Positions 26,698-35,705 of a stretch of 64,000 bases of DNA are shown here, one piece after another. The DNA is from Oscillospiraceae bacterium (lineage in GTDB: Bacteria > Bacillota_A > Clostridia > Oscillospirales > WRJC01). A model generated the notes under the pieces. That model saw nothing but the letters and a program-made list of their open reading frames with translations, was not told where the DNA came from and did not search any database. Where the stretch lies: positions 1 to 64,000 of the forward strand of contig WRJC01000017.1 of assembly GCA_009782405.1 (NCBI GenBank), in the 5' to 3' direction. The position numbers and the translations under genes were made by a program. The stretch's first letter is position 1. Each line of letters begins with the position of its first letter.

Positions 26698-27567
26698 CTA
26701 CGGGTTGGCGACGAACTCGCCGCCCCTGCATTCTTTAAGGTATTTCAGCGCGGCTACCTGCCCGGTGAATTCAAGCTCGTTTTTGAGGAAGGGGTCATGG
26801 AAGCCTTCTATGTCTATCGTCCCTTCGTACCCGTTTTGGTACAGCACCGAGCAAACCTCTTTCCAGTCGGTGTCGCCGTACCCGGGCATCCTGTCGCGGG
26901 CGTACCACTTCGCGCCGTCTATCCCGTATTCTTTTATGGAATCCCAGTCGATGTTCGCGTCCTTGCCGTGTATGTGATATACTTTTTTTGCGTATTTTTT
27001 CAGCGATTTGAGCGGGTCGCGCAAAAAGCTGAGGTGGTGCGAGGGTTCCCACTCGATGCCGACGTTGTCATAGGGCACCGCGTCGAACATCATGTCCCAG
27101 GCAAGCGGCGAGTTTGCGATGTTCCACGAGCCGCCGTTCCAGTTGCCGCCCATGTAGCAATTTTCAAAAGCGATCTTCACGCCGTTGTCGCCCGCCCGCT
27201 TTGCGAGTTCCGTGAACACTTCTTTGAACCTCGGGATATTGGCTTCCACCGACTTGCCGTCGAGCCGGCCGGTAAATCCCGTGACTGTGCCCGCCCCGAA
27301 AAGACGGGCGCTGTCGATGCATTTTTCCCATTCCGTGATTTTTTCGCCGTCCCTCAGCGGATTGGCGAAAATCGAAACGCAGGATACTTCGAGCCCGCTG
27401 TCCCCGATGGCGTCCTTCACTTTTTTTGCCAATTCGGCAAAATCCGTGTCGCCGATGGTGTTGAAGTAATTCAAGACAAAACACTCGAATTTGTTTTCGA
27501 TTATTTTGGGTATCCACTTCAAAACGCTCGAACCGTCCACAAGCGTGCCTATTTTTATCAATTCCAT
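26698..27567 (-). CDS. Sugar phosphate isomerase/epimerase (xylose isomerase-like TIM barrel)
   Basis: A 289-residue cytoplasmic TIM-barrel protein of the AP endonuclease family 2 / sugar epimerase group. Typical segments are KIAFENCYMGGNWNGGSW, VGIEWEPSHHLSFLRDPL, VYHIHGKDANIDWDSI and GYEGTIDIEGFHDPF, giving the Glu, Asp, His and Glu metal ligands on successive strands. GGAGG lies nine bases before ATG 27567. A consensus promoter precedes it, and recD2 follows after 20 bases. The exact sugar is unknown. Confidence 0.85.
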   Translation of the reverse strand: MELIKIGTLVDGSSVLKWIPKIIENKFECFVLNYFNTIGDTDFAELAKKVKDAIGDSGLEVSCVSIFANPLRDGEKITEWEKCIDSARLFGAGTVTGFTGRLDGKSVEANIPRFKEVFTELAKRAGDNGVKIAFENCYMGGNWNGGSWNIANSPLAWDMMFDAVPYDNVGIEWEPSHHLSFLRDPLKSLKKYAKKVYHIHGKDANIDWDSIKEYGIDGAKWYARDRMPGYGDTDWKEVCSVLYQNGYEGTIDIEGFHDPFLKNELEFTGQVAALKYLKECRGGEFVANP

Positions 27568-27610
27568 GACCAAATACCTCCCAAATATTTATTTATTGCC
27601 GCTATGTACC

Positions 27611-27639
27611 ATTATATACAATCCGGCAAAAAAAATCAA
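27611..27639 (-). promoter_or_regulatory. Promoter of the TIM-barrel isomerase/recD2 unit
   Basis: TTGATT (27634-27639), 17 bases, TATAAT (27611-27616) on the minus strand. Confidence 0.65.
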
Positions 27640-27669
27640 GCGGAATTTGGCGAAAAACATAAAAATCTC

Positions 27670-27698
27670 TTGACATTCGCAAAAATATGTATTAGAAT
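27670..27698 (+). promoter_or_regulatory. Promoter of the small lipoprotein gene
   Basis: TTGACA (27670-27675), 17 bases, TAGAAT (27693-27698), 50 bases before the ATG; divergent from the isomerase promoter. Confidence 0.7.
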
Positions 27699-27747
27699 GT
27701 AAGGCAAATGATGAAAAGGCAAATTTGTTGAAAAAGAGGGTCATTCG

Positions 27748-28212
27748 ATGAAAAAAATCAAGGTTTTTTTGTTTGCCGCCCTGATTCTGGCTTCCGTTTT
27801 TATGATGGCCGCCTGTGCGGAAAAAGTTCCGATCACGGCGGGCGACTTCAAAAAAAAAGCCGGAGAATCGGGCTACGAAGTCTTTGACGTAACCGCCCAG
27901 TACGAAGATTTTCCCCACGTTCTGCTTTCCGTCTCGTTTGAAAAGGACGACATCTACATGCAGTTTTTTGAAATAGAGGATGCCGAAAGCGCCGTTGGCA
28001 TGTTCAACACCAACAAGGCCACGGTAATATCTTACAAAAGCGGCACATCCTCCACAAGCGAGCTGAATTTAAGCAACTACAACAAATACACCCAGAAAAG
28101 CGGCGCCAAATACCATGTCGTCGAAAGGGTGGGCGCCACTTTCGTTTACGCCGAATGCGGAAAGGGCAATTCCAAAATCATCGACGATTTCCTGAAAGAC
28201 ATCGGATATTGA
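27748..28212 (+). CDS. Small lipoprotein, unknown function
   Basis: A 154-residue protein with a clear lipoprotein signal peptide (MAAC, Cys23) and a compact extracellular domain of mixed alpha/beta character (TAGDFKKKAGESGYEVFDV, EDAESAVGMFNTNKATVISY, FVYAECGKGNSKIIDDFLKD). The layout of a short helix, central strands and a final helix after a one-line strand is common in small Firmicutes lipoproteins, but I do not recognise the family. It has its own promoter and converges on binding lipoprotein 4. Confidence 0.8.
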   Translation: MKKIKVFLFAALILASVFMMAACAEKVPITAGDFKKKAGESGYEVFDVTAQYEDFPHVLLSVSFEKDDIYMQFFEIEDAESAVGMFNTNKATVISYKSGTSSTSELNLSNYNKYTQKSGAKYHVVERVGATFVYAECGKGNSKIIDDFLKDIGY

Positions 28213-28219
28213 TTCCATT

Positions 28220-29713
28220 TTAGCCGAAATCGCTGAAATCGCTTATGGCTTTTTCCATGTCCCTATCCACTTTCGGCAGTATTTTTTCGTATGCCGAAAC
28301 GAAATCGGTGCTCTTTTTTTCGGTCAGGCTGCCGAAAATATCGAATATCCCGCCCCAATTGTACACATGCCCCAAATCGTAGCAGCGGTTCGAAAATATC
28401 AGGTCGAGCATTTCGCCGGATTCGTCGTCGCGCATCAGCTTGGTTTTGAGCGAAGTGTCGTAGTATGCGGGACGCAAAGTGTAATAGCTTTCGGCTGTCA
28501 AGGCTTCGAGCACGATTCCCGTCCTTTCGGAATCGGAGGTTATCGGGATGCTCACCGACGTCGTGCACCATGCGTGCACGGCGTTGTAGTATTCGCCCTG
28601 CGCCTCGTCATATTTCGGGTTCGGCAATATGCCGAAATTGCAATCGGTTTCGCGGAGCAGCGTCACTCTGTTCATACCCGTGTACAGGTACAGCCCGCGC
28701 TTTTCCGCGAGCATCTGCAGCTGGTAATCCCATATGTCCGCATATTTCGAAGAGTAGTCCTGCGCCACGATGGTGTTTTGGCGGTCGTTGTATATCGAAA
28801 TCCATTTTTCGTATGAGGCTTGTATCATCGGGTCGCTTATGTTCAAAACCGGCATATCGTCCTTGTCCTTGACTATCACGAAATGGCCCGAACCGACCAC
28901 GTTGCCGTGCATGGTGTGGGTTTGCGAAATGAATCCGTAGCAGTCGCTGTCATCCATCGCCCCGTCCCCGTCGATATCCTTGGATATGCCCCTTGCCATA
29001 TCCCACATTTTGTCGATTGTCCATTTGCCGTCCCTGACGAGCTGGTAAGGGTCTTCCAAGCCGTATTCCCGGATTATGTCTTTGTTGAAAAGGAATATGA
29101 ACAGCGCATCCTTGTCTATGACCAGCAAATCGCCGATCGTGGTCATCAGCTTGCCGCCGATTGAAAGCTGTTCGTTTGCTTTCTGGTCCCACCATGGTTT
29201 TTCAAGGTCGATGTACGCGACATTTTTTAAATCGAGCAACATCCCCTCCTGGGCCAGCTGCGAAGCGCTGCCTTGCAGGGGTATGGTCAAAACGTCGTAT
29301 GCGTCGTCGCCCGCCTTGATGTTTTTTTTCGCGTCGTTTAGTTGCGATGTCGAAAAAACGCCTTTGACCGTTATGTTGTATTTTTCCTCTATCGCCCTGT
29401 TTCTGTAATATACCGCGTCGTTGATCGTGTCCCCGTTTTCGCCTTCGACATAAATGTCCCTTGATCCCCAGTGCGTGATGTCCAGGCTGTTGCAAAGTAT
29501 TTTGAACTCGTATCCGCCGTAGTCCATATCGTCGGGAACCTCCGCCTTGAGCCTTTCGGTCGCCGCCTCGGGCGCTTCGTCGTCATCGTCGTTTTCTTTG
29601 TTGTTTGCCGCCGGTTCGTTTGAAGGGCCGGAAGCGTCATTGGATCCGCCGCATGACGCCCAAAACAGCGCCAATGACAATATAGCCGCCAAGAACGCAA
29701 AAAATCTTTTCAT
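28220..29713 (-). CDS. Extracellular solute-binding lipoprotein (sugar-type), paralogue 4
   Basis: A 497-residue surface lipoprotein; signal peptide ends WASC (Cys21), then an Asn/Glu/Asp-rich linker. Shared blocks: DTINDAVYYRNRAIEEKYNI, KPWWDQKAN, YGLEDPYQLVRDGKWTIDKM, DIDGDGAMDDSDCYGF, NFGILPNPKYDEAQGEYY, and TKLMRDDESGEMLDLIF. GGAGG precedes the ATG and a consensus promoter with a flanking palindrome lies upstream. It stands alone with no transporter or catabolic gene beside it. Confidence 0.9.
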   Translation of the reverse strand: MKRFFAFLAAILSLALFWASCGGSNDASGPSNEPAANNKENDDDDEAPEAATERLKAEVPDDMDYGGYEFKILCNSLDITHWGSRDIYVEGENGDTINDAVYYRNRAIEEKYNITVKGVFSTSQLNDAKKNIKAGDDAYDVLTIPLQGSASQLAQEGMLLDLKNVAYIDLEKPWWDQKANEQLSIGGKLMTTIGDLLVIDKDALFIFLFNKDIIREYGLEDPYQLVRDGKWTIDKMWDMARGISKDIDGDGAMDDSDCYGFISQTHTMHGNVVGSGHFVIVKDKDDMPVLNISDPMIQASYEKWISIYNDRQNTIVAQDYSSKYADIWDYQLQMLAEKRGLYLYTGMNRVTLLRETDCNFGILPNPKYDEAQGEYYNAVHAWCTTSVSIPITSDSERTGIVLEALTAESYYTLRPAYYDTSLKTKLMRDDESGEMLDLIFSNRCYDLGHVYNWGGIFDIFGSLTEKKSTDFVSAYEKILPKVDRDMEKAISDFSDFG

Positions 29714-29770
29714 AAACTACGCCTCCTTATTTTTGTTTTTTGTCTTTCAATTTGCATAATTTCCGTAAAT

Positions 29771-29817
29771 ATTATACATCATCCAAAACAAATTTGCAAG
29801 AGGAAAACCAATTGGTT
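29771..29817 (-). promoter_or_regulatory. Promoter of binding lipoprotein 4 with adjacent palindrome
   Basis: TTGCAA (29794-29799), 17 bases, TATAAT (29771-29776) on the minus strand. A perfect 12-bp palindrome AACCAATTGGTT (29806-29817) begins seven bases upstream of the -35, a position suiting an activator or catabolite-type regulator. Confidence 0.6.
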
Positions 29818-29874
29818 GATTATGCTTGAACCAAAAAAATCAAGCGAAATTTGAAAAAAACAAAAGTTCACATT

Positions 29875-31608
29875 TCAATCCTCGATTTGTTTGTCTACGA
29901 CGGTTATATTTTTCGCCCCTGCGATTTTTTCCGTCACCGAATCGGGAATGCCGATGCAAAAAAGCGTGATCTCCTGCTCGCAGTCGAGAAACGGCGTGAG
30001 ATCGGCCACAAGGGTGCCGCTCAAATCCACTTCGCGCAGCTTTGGCAGGGCAGCTATCGCGCCTATGTCTTTTATTTCGCAGTAGGCCAGCCCCAAAATT
30101 TCCAGCTTGGTCAAATCTGAAAGCGGGGACAGATCCGTCACCTGCGTTTGGCTTATATCCAATATTTCCAGCGAAAAAAGCCGGGATATGGGCGTGAGGT
30201 CTTTCAGCGGATTTTGGCAGAGGTCGAGTTCGCGCAGCGTCACCATATCCTTGATTGGCAGCAGGTTCCCGATGAAATTGTCGCACAGGCAGATTTTTTC
30301 GAGCTTCATGCCCGCAATCGGCGAAAGATCGGCGATGGACTGAGAAGTGAGCGTGAGGTCGCGCAGGTAGTACATATTCGGGATCTCGTCGAGCGATCCG
30401 ATGTCGCCCCGCTCATTCGGCCAAAATCCGCTGTCGGTGACATAATAGGCAACATTGCCTTTGTCTTTGTGGAATTTTAGAAGTTCCCTTTCAAAGGACG
30501 GATGGAGGATAAGGGTCCCGTATATTTTTATCTTGTCGATCCGGCTAAAGACCTCCCGCCGGTAGATGACCGCCTCGCCGTCTTTGTTCAGCGCGGTGCG
30601 CACCGCCATGTCGAGGTACCAGTTCTCAAATGTGATCGGCTGGTCCAGTTCTTCCTGGGAAAAAGGCAGGTTTTTGAAGGTCGGGGCATCCATGATGAAA
30701 TCCACCCCACGCGAAAATCCCCTCTCCTGCCCTATCTCAAACCCCGCCGCGAACGCGGCGGCGGCGCATGCGAGCGCCAAGGCAAAAAGCAGCAGCTTTT
30801 TTGCCGTTCTGTTTTTTTGCCGAATCAGCCGCCCGGACAGCCGCGAGGCATCGGAGAAGCGCCGGTCCCGGTCTTTTTTTATGCATTTTCGGATAATTGG
30901 GACAAGCGGCCTGTACGGGTAGGTTTTTTTCAGATTCGATTTATCGGTGCCGCCCGTGGCCATGTAGATCATCGCCACGCCGAGCGAATAAATGTCGGCC
31001 CTGCCGTCCGTCTGCTCATAGCCGAACTGCTCGGGCGCCATATACGGCTCGGTGCCGATGATCTTGGTGTCTTTTGCCGATCCGGGGGAGAATTGCCTCG
31101 CAATGCCGAAATCGATCAGTTTTACGCCGCCGTCTTTTGCGAGCAGTATGTTTTCCGGCTTGATGTCCCGGTGAACCACCGGGGGGGCCTGCCGCCCGAG
31201 ATAACGCAAGATACCGCATATTTCCGCGGCGATGTCGATTATCCGGCCGGATTTCAGGACGCCCTGCCCTTTTACCAACGCATGAAGGGTGAGCCCGTCA
31301 AAATATTCCCTGAGCATGAATGTTCGGCCCCCATCCTCCCACTCCCCGATGATCTTGGGAATTGCCGGATGGTCGAGGCCGCGAAGTATCCGCGCTTCAT
31401 CCGACGCGTCCTCGCCCGCTTCGCCCTTGGTGACGCGCAAAATGCCTTTGTCCCCGGTTTGTTTGTTTTGGACGATGTATAGCTCCTTGCTTTCGCCAAA
31501 GCCGAGGCAGCTCAAAAAATCGTAATATTGCCGGATGATTTCGGGGATATTTTCGCTTATGCTCGCCTGCAGTATATCGTCGTAAAAGGCTTGGAAATCG
31601 TCGGGCAC
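29875..31608 (-). CDS. Membrane Ser/Thr protein kinase with extracellular leucine-rich repeats
   Basis: A Hanks-type kinase of 577 residues from a GTG at 31608, chosen because AGGAGG lies seven bases upstream; the upstream ATG at 31647 lacks a site. The kinase domain spans about 35-285: Lys61 region ILRVTK, catalytic loop HRDIKPENILL (146-150 onward), DFG at 166-168, and GTEPYMAPEQF. A membrane helix near 300-320 (LLLFALALACAAAAFAAGFE) leads to an outside domain ending in about five internin-like LRRs (LRELDLCQNPLKDLTPIS, LEILDISQTQVTDLSPLS). The double-HTH gene is immediately upstream, so it is a likely substrate or partner. Confidence 0.85.
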   Translation of the reverse strand: MPDDFQAFYDDILQASISENIPEIIRQYYDFLSCLGFGESKELYIVQNKQTGDKGILRVTKGEAGEDASDEARILRGLDHPAIPKIIGEWEDGGRTFMLREYFDGLTLHALVKGQGVLKSGRIIDIAAEICGILRYLGRQAPPVVHRDIKPENILLAKDGGVKLIDFGIARQFSPGSAKDTKIIGTEPYMAPEQFGYEQTDGRADIYSLGVAMIYMATGGTDKSNLKKTYPYRPLVPIIRKCIKKDRDRRFSDASRLSGRLIRQKNRTAKKLLLFALALACAAAAFAAGFEIGQERGFSRGVDFIMDAPTFKNLPFSQEELDQPITFENWYLDMAVRTALNKDGEAVIYRREVFSRIDKIKIYGTLILHPSFERELLKFHKDKGNVAYYVTDSGFWPNERGDIGSLDEIPNMYYLRDLTLTSQSIADLSPIAGMKLEKICLCDNFIGNLLPIKDMVTLRELDLCQNPLKDLTPISRLFSLEILDISQTQVTDLSPLSDLTKLEILGLAYCEIKDIGAIAALPKLREVDLSGTLVADLTPFLDCEQEITLFCIGIPDSVTEKIAGAKNITVVDKQIED

Positions 31609-31692
31609 TTCATCGCCTCCTGTCTGCCATTTTATCCATTTTATCAAATTGCCGGTTTTGCCGGGCGAGCAAAATGCACAATCGCGAAAATT

Positions 31693-32622
31693 TCACAGCG
31701 GCAAAAGCCCCCTTTCTTCCAAAAGCGCCTGTATGCGCGCAAGGCTGTATCCGTGCGTCATGCCGTAAAACACCACCGCGTCGCGCTCGATGACCGGGTA
31801 AATCGCCCCTGCGTTCAAAAGTTTCAGCATCGTCTGGGTCTCATCCAACGACAGCCCCGCTTCGATGGCGATTTTCAGGTATGTGTCCCGGTTTTTGCTT
31901 TTTCTCGTTCCGCGCAAAAGCTGATACCCTATGTTCGGGTTTATTTTTGCCCGCGCGAACAATTCTTTTTTTTGGATATTTTTTCGTTCCAGCAAATCGT
32001 CAAAATATTTTTCGATCGTTGCTTTGATCAGCTTGCCTTCGGTTTTGTCCAGCACCTCGTCGAACTCGGCGGCGGACATGATGATCTGCTCCACTTTTTT
32101 CGTTTCGAGGGCTTGAGTTTCGCCTTTGAGCGGAACATCGTCGCCTTGATGAAATCCGCCGTCGCCCAAAGGCTCGAACCCGTATTCGTCCAAAAAAAGC
32201 TGCGTGTCGATCAAGCTGTATTTTTTTTGGATGCAGAACATGATGGCGGCGTCCCGCTGGCGCATCACATAAATCTGCCCTGTCTGCACAAATTTCAGCA
32301 TGCTCTGCATTTCATGGAAGCCGAGCCCCATGGCTATGCCCAGCCGTATGTAATTGTCGCGCCGGGTGCCGCGCTCGCCATTCAGTATCTGCCGCCCGAA
32401 ATCCTTGTCCAGATCCGCAAGCCGTACAACCTCCGCCGAACTCAGGTTCCGCCCGGACAGCAGCCCACGAAAATATTCGCATACTGACTTTTGCGCAAAT
32501 CGGCCTTCGAGCGCTTCCATCGAATCGCCGAAGTTTTCCGCACCCTTTATTTTTTGCTCGACTGCCTCCGTGTTGTTTTTGGTTTCGGCGGGAGGCTCGG
32601 GCGGTTTTCGGTTCTTTGCCAT
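31693..32622 (-). CDS. Protein with two tandem helix-turn-helix (XRE-like) modules
   Basis: A 309-residue cytoplasmic protein containing two copies of one module. Copy 2 near the C-terminus reads ARAKINPNIGYQLLRGTRKS, then KIAIEAGLSLDETQTMLKLL and GYSLARIQALLEERGLLPL. Copy 1 has ADLDKDFGRQILNGERGTRR, GIAMGLGFHEMQSMLKFV and YSLIDTQLFLDEYGFEPL. The pattern is the XRE-like HTH followed by a helical extension found near Ser/Thr kinases in Clostridia. AAAGGA precedes the ATG and the kinase gene follows after 84 bases. It may be a phosphorylated DNA-binding regulator; that role is inferred from context only. Confidence 0.75.
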   Translation of the reverse strand: MAKNRKPPEPPAETKNNTEAVEQKIKGAENFGDSMEALEGRFAQKSVCEYFRGLLSGRNLSSAEVVRLADLDKDFGRQILNGERGTRRDNYIRLGIAMGLGFHEMQSMLKFVQTGQIYVMRQRDAAIMFCIQKKYSLIDTQLFLDEYGFEPLGDGGFHQGDDVPLKGETQALETKKVEQIIMSAAEFDEVLDKTEGKLIKATIEKYFDDLLERKNIQKKELFARAKINPNIGYQLLRGTRKSKNRDTYLKIAIEAGLSLDETQTMLKLLNAGAIYPVIERDAVVFYGMTHGYSLARIQALLEERGLLPL

Positions 32623-32869
32623 CGGATTCGTCCTTTCGCGTTTGATAATTTTATTTGCGAATTATTCGCAAACACGGGCATTTGGGAATTTCACAAAAAA
32701 CGCTTGTATATATATGTGGAACATGATAATATATTACCACATTCGGGGCGAATATGCAAGCCTCAAAAAAATTTTTGCGGAATGTGCATTTTGCTCGCCT
32801 GTTGCGCTCCGCGATGCGGTAAAATGGGGATAACACAACTCAAAAAATACATTTACAGGAGGAAAAAAT

Positions 32870-34264
32870 ATGTTGCCTTATCCAATACTTTGCATCCGCT
32901 TTGACATTGAGCGGATCGAAAAAAAATATGATACCGGCGCATACGGAAGCGCTTGTTACCAGCAAGTTTACAAATCGGTTTCCATAAACAATTTGACAGG
33001 GTGCTATTTGTATATGGGAGACTCCAACGCTACGCTGAGCGGCCGCGAAAATGTCTGCATTATCGGCATTCAATCATCAAATGCGGCGCAAATACAATCG
33101 ATTCAAAGAATTCTCTCCGCCGACAGGGAATTCGCGGAGGTATGCGCTTCCAATCCGCTTGTTTTCAGCGCGAACGGGAGCAATGAGCCGCTTGTCTTTG
33201 ACGGCATAATGGGGCCAAACGGCTTAGGCAACAATTCGTGGGCGCAGGCTGCGTATGATTCGTTCATGAAGGGCCAAACACAAAAAAATCCGGAAAATAT
33301 TCTTGCGCCAAATTACAGCAATTCGAATGATGCTGCGATGCCGGTTTCACGCAAAAAACTGTCCGGCGGGGCGATAGCGTGGCTTATTATCTGCCTTGCC
33401 GCAAATACAGCCCTGGGAATTTTCGCTTTGGCTTTGGTGGAGGTGGCAACTATACCCGGGCTTATGGTTCTTTCCAGTGTTTTATCCTTTGGAGCGGCCA
33501 TAGGTTTCGCCACGCTTCTGGCAAGCAAAAAGACAGGGTTTTATATAATAGCCGCATGCGTGTCCGTCGCCTTTGTCATAAATATCGTCACTATGAATTT
33601 CGGACAGGCCATATTCGGTTTGCTCAATCCGCTTATAACGTGGGGCTTTGTGAATAAATTATGGGACAAATCGCATGGCCCCGAAAGCGCGGGAGCGAAT
33701 TCCGCTATTAAGATGCCATTTGTTATTTGCATAATAGGGGCCGCTTTTGCGGGAATTTTAGGCATGACAGGCTATTTTTTGCATTTTTCGCTATTGTCCG
33801 ATTTTTCGGGAATTGGCCTGATGGCTTTGGCTGTCGGCATTTTCATGATCGCGCAAAAAGACAAATCTAAAACAATAAGTATCATATCCGCGGCGATTTT
33901 TATGGTTTACGGGCTTTTTAAATTGTTATTCAATGTATATTACAGAATAGTGGAAAGATCCGGGGATATGTTCATGTTTTTTGTCTTTTACCTGCCGCTG
34001 GCCCTTCTTTTGCTGAGTATCCTTGCCGCCGTTTTGATATTGATTGTTCTGGGCAAAAATTCAAACAAGGCGTTTGCCGCAATAAACATGGCAATATGCG
34101 CCATTGTCTTTGTATTTTATTTTATTCGCATTTTTGCGCCGGAACTTGTCATTCCGTACATCAACATGGCGATAATTGTTTGGAACTTGAGTTTTTTGCT
34201 GTTGGCGATAAATTTGTTTTTGGCGGCCAAGAGAAATAACAGATTGCCTAATCCTAACATTTGA
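32870..34264 (+). CDS. Multipass membrane protein with N-terminal soluble domain, unknown function
   Basis: A 464-residue protein. The first 155 residues form a soluble domain (CIRFDIERIEKKYDTGAYGS, NVCIIGIQSSNAAQIQSIQR) and the rest holds about eight hydrophobic helices, starting with AIAWLIICLAANTALGIFAL. AGGAGG precedes the ATG by seven bases. No family is recognised. It is divergent from the HTH-kinase unit, so it could share regulation with it. Confidence 0.75.
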   Translation: MLPYPILCIRFDIERIEKKYDTGAYGSACYQQVYKSVSINNLTGCYLYMGDSNATLSGRENVCIIGIQSSNAAQIQSIQRILSADREFAEVCASNPLVFSANGSNEPLVFDGIMGPNGLGNNSWAQAAYDSFMKGQTQKNPENILAPNYSNSNDAAMPVSRKKLSGGAIAWLIICLAANTALGIFALALVEVATIPGLMVLSSVLSFGAAIGFATLLASKKTGFYIIAACVSVAFVINIVTMNFGQAIFGLLNPLITWGFVNKLWDKSHGPESAGANSAIKMPFVICIIGAAFAGILGMTGYFLHFSLLSDFSGIGLMALAVGIFMIAQKDKSKTISIISAAIFMVYGLFKLLFNVYYRIVERSGDMFMFFVFYLPLALLLLSILAAVLILIVLGKNSNKAFAAINMAICAIVFVFYFIRIFAPELVIPYINMAIIVWNLSFLLLAINLFLAAKRNNRLPNPNI

Positions 34265-34335
34265 AAAATAAGTGTTGATTTTGCAATTTGCAAACAATTT
34301 ATCAAAAGAAAGCGAAAATTCCCCTAACGCTTTCA

Positions 34336-35556
34336 CTATATCGCCCAAAGGGGTATGATTTTGTGATTGTCTTTAAGGGGCAAAAGCTCCTTTGCCAAAC
34401 AGATGACCCCGCCCTCGCCCACGTTCACATTTTTAATTTCGTCAAGCATGGAAAAGTGCCTTATATCCCTTGGCTCGGGTTCCGAATGCATCTTGATCTC
34501 GATGGGATAAAGCGTATTGTCACGATGGATCATGAGGTCGATTTCTCTTTGGGCACCATCGCGGAGAAAGTACAAATCAACTTCTTTGCCGGCATTGGCA
34601 TAGCTTTTCAAAATCTCGGAAACAACGAAACTTTCAAAAAAGCTCCCGTTCATCGCCCCTATGCTCAATGTTTCGGCAGTCATCCACCTTGTCAGATACG
34701 CCGCCAAGCCGATGTCCAAAAAATGCAGTTTCGGCGTTTTGACCGCACGGTTGATCGCATTGCTGCTGTATGGTTTCAAAAGGTACGCGATCCCGCTCGT
34801 CCTCAATACGGACAGCCATCGTTTTGCCGTCGGCTCGCTTATGCCCACATCTCTTGCAAGCGAAGCCAAGTTCAGCATTTGCCCGGTCATGGCCGCGCAC
34901 ACCGTCATGAACTTCAAAAAATCCCCCTCATCGGCTACTTGAGTCAAGCTGCGGACATCCCTTTCGATATAGCTCTTGACATAATCCGAATAAAACTCAT
35001 CCCACTCAAAGCCCGGTTGGGCGACCAGCTCCGGCATACACCCCCTGTGAATGGTTTCCCATATCTTCGGGATGTTCATCATAGTCATGTTTTCCGCCCG
35101 TTTTTTTAAATATTCCATCGTGGGCAGAAACGGCCTGTTCCATTCCTCTTTGTTTATTTCCCGCAGCGACAAGCCAAGCAATTCTAAAATTCCGGCCCTG
35201 CCCGCCAGGCTCTCGCTCACGTTTTTCATCAATGCGAAACTTTGGGAGCCGGTCAAAAAGAAATCCCCTTTGTTGCGGCTCTTATCCAATAGAATCTTGA
35301 TGTAATGAAAAATTGCGGGGGCGTACTGCACCTCGTCTATGAAGATCGGAGGGGGCGCCATTTCAAAAAATGCCGAAGGTTCGTCGATGGCTCTGCGGCG
35401 GGTGGGCAAATCGTCAAAAGTGACTTTTCGGATATCGGGTTTGATGTTTTCCATCAATGTTGTTTTCCCTGTCTGCCTCGCCCCGGTCACGACCACCGCG
35501 CCTTTCATCTCGGCCCGCCTTAAAACGGCTTCTTCAATATGCCTTTTGATATACAC
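34336..35556 (-). CDS. AAA_14/DUF4143 ATPase
   Basis: A 406-residue ATPase of the common AAA_14 plus DUF4143 type. Walker A is GARQTGKTT, Walker B is IFIDEVQYAP, and the sensor region LTGSQSFALMKNV follows. The C-terminal half has the DUF4143 winged-helix and nuclease-like portion, ending with YFLRDGAQREIDLMIHRDNT and YPIEIKMHSE, which supplies a D and an ExK pair of a PD-(D/E)XK fold. The function of these often multicopy accessory genes is unknown. A promoter with a palindrome just after its -10 suggests autoregulation. Confidence 0.88.
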   Translation of the reverse strand: MYIKRHIEEAVLRRAEMKGAVVVTGARQTGKTTLMENIKPDIRKVTFDDLPTRRRAIDEPSAFFEMAPPPIFIDEVQYAPAIFHYIKILLDKSRNKGDFFLTGSQSFALMKNVSESLAGRAGILELLGLSLREINKEEWNRPFLPTMEYLKKRAENMTMMNIPKIWETIHRGCMPELVAQPGFEWDEFYSDYVKSYIERDVRSLTQVADEGDFLKFMTVCAAMTGQMLNLASLARDVGISEPTAKRWLSVLRTSGIAYLLKPYSSNAINRAVKTPKLHFLDIGLAAYLTRWMTAETLSIGAMNGSFFESFVVSEILKSYANAGKEVDLYFLRDGAQREIDLMIHRDNTLYPIEIKMHSEPEPRDIRHFSMLDEIKNVNVGEGGVICLAKELLPLKDNHKIIPLWAI

Positions 35557-35579
35557 AATAAAGCCTCCTTATGAAATTC

Positions 35580-35622
35580 TAACATCTGATGTTATTATAT
35601 CATAAAAATTCAAAGAAATCAA
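35580..35622 (-). promoter_or_regulatory. Promoter and operator-like palindrome of the DUF4143 gene
   Basis: On the minus strand TTGATT (35617-35622), 17 bases, TATAAT (35594-35599). A palindrome TAACATC-T-GATGTTA (35580-35594) sits immediately downstream of the -10, covering the start site, where a repressor would block initiation. Confidence 0.6.
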
Positions 35623-35636
35623 GCTATAAAACAAAC

Positions 35637-35666
35637 AGCCGCCGGGATTTCCCTGTCCCGGCGGCT
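35637..35666 (-). terminator. Rho-independent terminator of the sugar-acid operon
   Basis: AGCCGCCGGGA and TCCCGGCGGCT form an 11-bp perfect stem with an eight-base loop. On the minus strand it is followed by TGTTTGTTTTAT. It ends the leftward operon 39956-35706. Confidence 0.8.
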
Positions 35667-35705
35667 TGGATATTTCATGCAAAATTTTTTCTCCGTTTTT
35701 TTCGC

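Noticed and set aside
25706..26977. A 423-codon plus-strand frame opposite recD2
   Set aside because: Shadow of the helicase coding strand.
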